Below, one piece after another: positions 61,496 through 64,000 of a DNA stretch of 64,000 bases. The notes beneath the pieces were generated by a model. The model saw only the letters and a program-made list of their open reading frames with translations. It had not been told where the DNA came from and made no database searches. This stretch comes from Comamonadaceae bacterium (GTDB lineage: Bacteria; Pseudomonadota; Gammaproteobacteria; Burkholderiales; Burkholderiaceae_C): positions 1 through 64,000 of the forward strand of contig CANCER010000021.1 of the NCBI GenBank assembly GCA_947375135.1, read 5' to 3'. A program made the position numbers and the translations under genes. Each line of letters opens with the position of its first letter. Within the stretch, counting starts at the first letter, position 1.

Positions 61496-62590
61496 ATGCA
61501 CAAAACCGCTGCCTCGCCCCTGGCTTTGATTTACGCGGTGTTGATTGTGTATGCCAGTCTTTACCCATTCACCGATTGGCGGGATCAGGGTGTGGAAGTT
61601 TGGGCCTTTCTGCTGGCGCCACGCCCGCGTTACTGGACCGGCTTCGATGTGGCGGTCAATATCATCGGTTATGTGCCGTTTGGCGGACTGCTGGCGCTCA
61701 GTGCATTGCGCGCGGGGCGGTTGGATCGGCCCTTGCTTTTCTCTTTTTTGTGCGCAAGCGTTTTGTCACTCTGCATGGAAACTTTGCAAAGCTTTTTGCC
61801 GGTGCGGGTGGCTTCGCGTGAAGACTGGTTGCTCAATTCAGCGGGAGCCTGGGGCGGTGCGATTGCCACCTTGGCGTTGGAGCGCTTGGGCGCGATTGAC
61901 CGCTGGAGTAATTTCCGCCGTTTTTGGTTCATTAAAGACGCGCGTGGCGGCTTGGTGTTGCTGGCTACCTGGCCCCTGGCCTTGTTGTTTCCGCCGGCTG
62001 TGCCCTTTGGTTTGGGGCAAATTTATGAGCGCATTGAGGCCCAAGTGGCAGAACAACTCGCAGACACGCCGTTCCTGGATTGGCTGCCGGTGCGCGACAT
62101 CGAATTACAGCCACTGCTGCCCAGTGCCGAGCTGATCTGTGTTCTGTTGGGATTGCTGATTCCCTGCTTGTTGGGCTTTTGCGTAATCCGGCCCGGCATT
62201 CGCAGATTGTTGTTTGTGCCTCTGTATATCGGAGTGGGCGTGGCGGCTACAGCGCTTTCCGCATTGCTGAGCTGGGGGCCAGGGCACGCTTTGGCTTGGC
62301 TGGATCTGCCTGCGAAAGTGGCGCTGGTGACTGCCCTGATCCTGGCTCCATTGCTTGCACTGGTGCCTGGCCGCGCCTGCGCTGCACTGGTTCTGTTGGG
62401 GCTGGGTATACACCTTGGCATTCTGAACCAGGCGCCTGAGAGCCCCTATTTCGCCCAGACCCTGCAGGAGTGGGAGCAAGGACGTTTCATCCGTTTCAAC
62501 GGACTGGCCCAGTGGCTGGGCTGGATGTGGCCCTATGCCGTTTTAGGATACGCGCTGGCCTTGACCTGGCGGCACGACACAAAAAACTAA
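61496..62590 (+). CDS. VanZ-family membrane protein
   Basis: The 364-aa protein has an N-terminal VanZ-like domain (LIYAVLIVYASLYPFTDWR, FDVAVNIIGYVPFGGLLAL, METLQSFLPVRVASREDWLLN). At least four more membrane helices follow in the C-terminal half. The E-T-L-Q-x-F and R-x-x-x-x-x-D-x-x-x-N pattern is typical of VanZ. Its role here is unknown; VanZ relates to glycopeptide tolerance in Gram-positives only. It lies 11 bp after hemJ. Confidence 0.82.
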   Translation: MHKTAASPLALIYAVLIVYASLYPFTDWRDQGVEVWAFLLAPRPRYWTGFDVAVNIIGYVPFGGLLALSALRAGRLDRPLLFSFLCASVLSLCMETLQSFLPVRVASREDWLLNSAGAWGGAIATLALERLGAIDRWSNFRRFWFIKDARGGLVLLATWPLALLFPPAVPFGLGQIYERIEAQVAEQLADTPFLDWLPVRDIELQPLLPSAELICVLLGLLIPCLLGFCVIRPGIRRLLFVPLYIGVGVAATALSALLSWGPGHALAWLDLPAKVALVTALILAPLLALVPGRACAALVLLGLGIHLGILNQAPESPYFAQTLQEWEQGRFIRFNGLAQWLGWMWPYAVLGYALALTWRHDTKN

Positions 62591-62599
62591 AATGGAGGC

Positions 62600-62950
62600 A
62601 TGACTGAAACCACTGCCCCCACGCCCTCTTATTACGAGCGTCATATATTTTTCTGCCTGAACGAACGCAAGAACGGCGAAGCCTCCTGTGCCCAGTTCAA
62701 GGCGCAGGAGGCCTTTGACCGCTGCAAGGCACTGATCAAGGACGCCCACCTGAGTGGCCCGGGCCATGTACGCGTCAACAAAGCGGGCTGTCTGGACCGT
62801 TGCGCCGCCGGTCCAGTGGCGGTGGTCTATCCTGAAGCCGTCTGGTACAGCTATGTCGACAATGCCGATATCGACGAAATTGTGGAGTCCCACCTCAAGA
62901 ACGGCAAGGTGGTGGAGCGTTTGCTAACCCCCGCGCACCTGGGGCGCTAA
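62600..62950 (+). CDS. Thioredoxin-like [2Fe-2S] ferredoxin
   Basis: The 116-aa protein has the thioredoxin-like ferredoxin pattern: FFCLNERKNGEASCAQF with two cysteines, then KAGCLDRCAAGPVAVVYPE with two more, which bind one [2Fe-2S] cluster. GGAGG lies close to the ATG. It is translated immediately before the hydrolase gene (3-bp gap). Partner unknown. Confidence 0.88.
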   Translation: MTETTAPTPSYYERHIFFCLNERKNGEASCAQFKAQEAFDRCKALIKDAHLSGPGHVRVNKAGCLDRCAAGPVAVVYPEAVWYSYVDNADIDEIVESHLKNGKVVERLLTPAHLGR

Positions 62951-62953
62951 GCC

Positions 62954-63592
62954 ATGAAAGCATCGACCCGACGTTTTACCTTAACAGGCCCGGCGGGCGT
63001 GTTGGAGGCCGCTGTTGACGAGCCGCACGGCGCGGTGCGCGGTGTGGCGGTGATCGCCCACCCGCACCCCCTGTTTGGCGGGACCATGGACAACAAGGTG
63101 GTTCAAACGCTGGCACGCGCCTTTGTCCAATGCGGCTGGAGTGCAGTGCGCTTTAACTTCCGCGGCGTGGGCGGCAGTGAGGGTGTGCACGACCATGGTC
63201 AAGGCGAGTTGCAGGACTTGCTCGCGGTGGTTCAGGATCAGGCCCCAGAGGGCGCATTGGCGTTGGCCGGTTTCTCCTTTGGTGCTTTTGTGACCAGTAA
63301 CGCCATTGAGAGCCTTCGGCAACAGCGCCAACTCGACAAGGTCGTGCTCGTAGGTACGGCAGCCAGCCGCTTTAACGTGGCGCCGCTTGCGCCTGAACTG
63401 CACGAGCGGGCGTTGGTGGTGCATGGTGAAATGGATGACACGGTTCCACTGGCCGATGTGATGACCTGGGCCCGGCCACAAAAATTACCGGTGACGGTGC
63501 TCCCCGGGGTCGGGCATTTCTTTCATGGACAATTGCCGCTGTTGCGCGCACTCGTCGCCCGGCATCTGACGAGCGATATCTCCTCACTTTAA
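62954..63592 (+). CDS. Alpha/beta hydrolase (COG2945-like)
   Basis: The 212-aa protein has the nucleophile elbow LAGFSFGAFVTS (GxSxG), oxyanion-side AHPHPLFGGTMDNKVV and a late histidine in LPGVGHFFHGQLPLL, completing the Ser-Asp-His set. Members of this group act on esters or are of unknown substrate. It follows the ferredoxin gene. Confidence 0.88.
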   Translation: MKASTRRFTLTGPAGVLEAAVDEPHGAVRGVAVIAHPHPLFGGTMDNKVVQTLARAFVQCGWSAVRFNFRGVGGSEGVHDHGQGELQDLLAVVQDQAPEGALALAGFSFGAFVTSNAIESLRQQRQLDKVVLVGTAASRFNVAPLAPELHERALVVHGEMDDTVPLADVMTWARPQKLPVTVLPGVGHFFHGQLPLLRALVARHLTSDISSL

Positions 63593-63637
63593 GCGTTCCC
63601 TTTCAACGGTTCCCTTGCGGGCCCTTCTGTCAAACCC

Positions 63638-64000
63638 ATGAAATCATTTATTGCCATTTTGCTGGCTGCCCTTAGTTTTTCCGTTGCGGCGCAAATGCTG
63701 CAACCCCCTGAGGTAGCCGCACGCGCCTACCTGTTGATCGATGTGACGGCCAATCAGATCCTGGCGGGCAAAGACATTGATACGGCCGTGGAGCCCGCTT
63801 CGCTGACCAAGCTGATGACCGCGTATTTGGTATTTGATGCGCTTAAGTCCAAAAAGATCGACCTCAAGCAGACCTTCCCTGTCAGTGAGCGGGCCTGGAA
63901 GATGCCCGGATCGCGCATGTTTATCGATCCCAAGATGCAAGTGCCGGTAGAGGATCTGGTGCAGGGCATGATTGTGCAAAGCGGCAATGACGCGACCATG
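63638..64000 (+). CDS. D-alanyl-D-alanine carboxypeptidase, 5' part
   Basis: This is the first 121 codons of a penicillin-binding protein 5/6-type enzyme, cut by the window edge. A signal peptide (FIAILLAALSFSVAAQ) is followed by the catalytic SxxK in PASLTKLMTAYLVF and the SxN motif in VQSGNDATM. It should trim the terminal D-Ala from peptidoglycan pentapeptide. The ATG at 63638 begins the signal sequence. Confidence 0.92.
   Translation, partial: MKSFIAILLAALSFSVAAQMLQPPEVAARAYLLIDVTANQILAGKDIDTAVEPASLTKLMTAYLVFDALKSKKIDLKQTFPVSERAWKMPGSRMFIDPKMQVPVEDLVQGMIVQSGNDATM

Overview
The window is a high-GC chromosome segment that reads as a betaproteobacterium of the Burkholderiales, most likely Comamonadaceae and Rhodoferax-like. 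This is inferred from gene content, codon style and a hairpin repeat type I associate with that family; no marker gene such as rRNA is present. Most of it is one catabolic neighbourhood for choline and glycine betaine, with a metal/extracellular electron-transfer locus inserted in the middle and ordinary housekeeping genes at the right end.

Left part (196-22038, mostly minus strand): a dimethylglycine dehydrogenase-type flavoprotein; a TonB receptor / periplasmic binding protein / hybrid histidine kinase trio; an Fe-S protein coupled to a HyuA-like ATPase; then glyA-sdaA-soxBDAG, which takes sarcosine to glycine, serine and pyruvate. Next come a ParE/Phd-type toxin-antitoxin pair, a decayed folD, and on the plus strand a non-pyrrolysine MttB-family methyltransferase. 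Middle (22148-33332): an MFS carrier, an unrecognised three-gene operon (712-aa protein, DUF1360 protein, 101-aa protein), rluE, a second HyuA-like ATPase with a betaine/homocysteine S-methyltransferase, and a P-type ATPase. 33527-42404 holds two duplicated cytochrome b561 genes flanking a two-component system, then a monoheme cytochrome c, a decaheme MtrA/DmsE protein and an MtrB/PioB porin.

Right part (42468-58377): betA and betB, a ProX-type binding protein, and one long minus-strand operon: corrinoid protein, DUF1638, PF13769 protein, a zinc MTHFR-C protein, metF, a DHPS-like methyl-THF methyltransferase and a RACo-type activator. Divergent to it is purU, followed by proVW with a GbdR-like AraC regulator. 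corA, hemB, a candidate small RNA, hemJ, vanZ, a ferredoxin, a hydrolase and the start of a D,D-carboxypeptidase finish the window.

How it fits together (inference from families): choline is oxidised to betaine by BetA/BetB. Betaine loses its first methyl through MttB and the corrinoid protein onto THF, or to homocysteine. Methyl-THF is oxidised by MetF and the C1 unit leaves as formate through PurU. Dimethylglycine and sarcosine are demethylated by flavoproteins, and glycine goes through GlyA/SdaA to pyruvate. No Rieske GbcAB betaine monooxygenase is present in the window. The most unexpected observation is a shared RGRR basic tag on exactly four proteins: MttB, the THF methyltransferase, the corrinoid activator and the homocysteine methyltransferase. 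The corrinoid protein they should all dock to has an acidic N-terminus.
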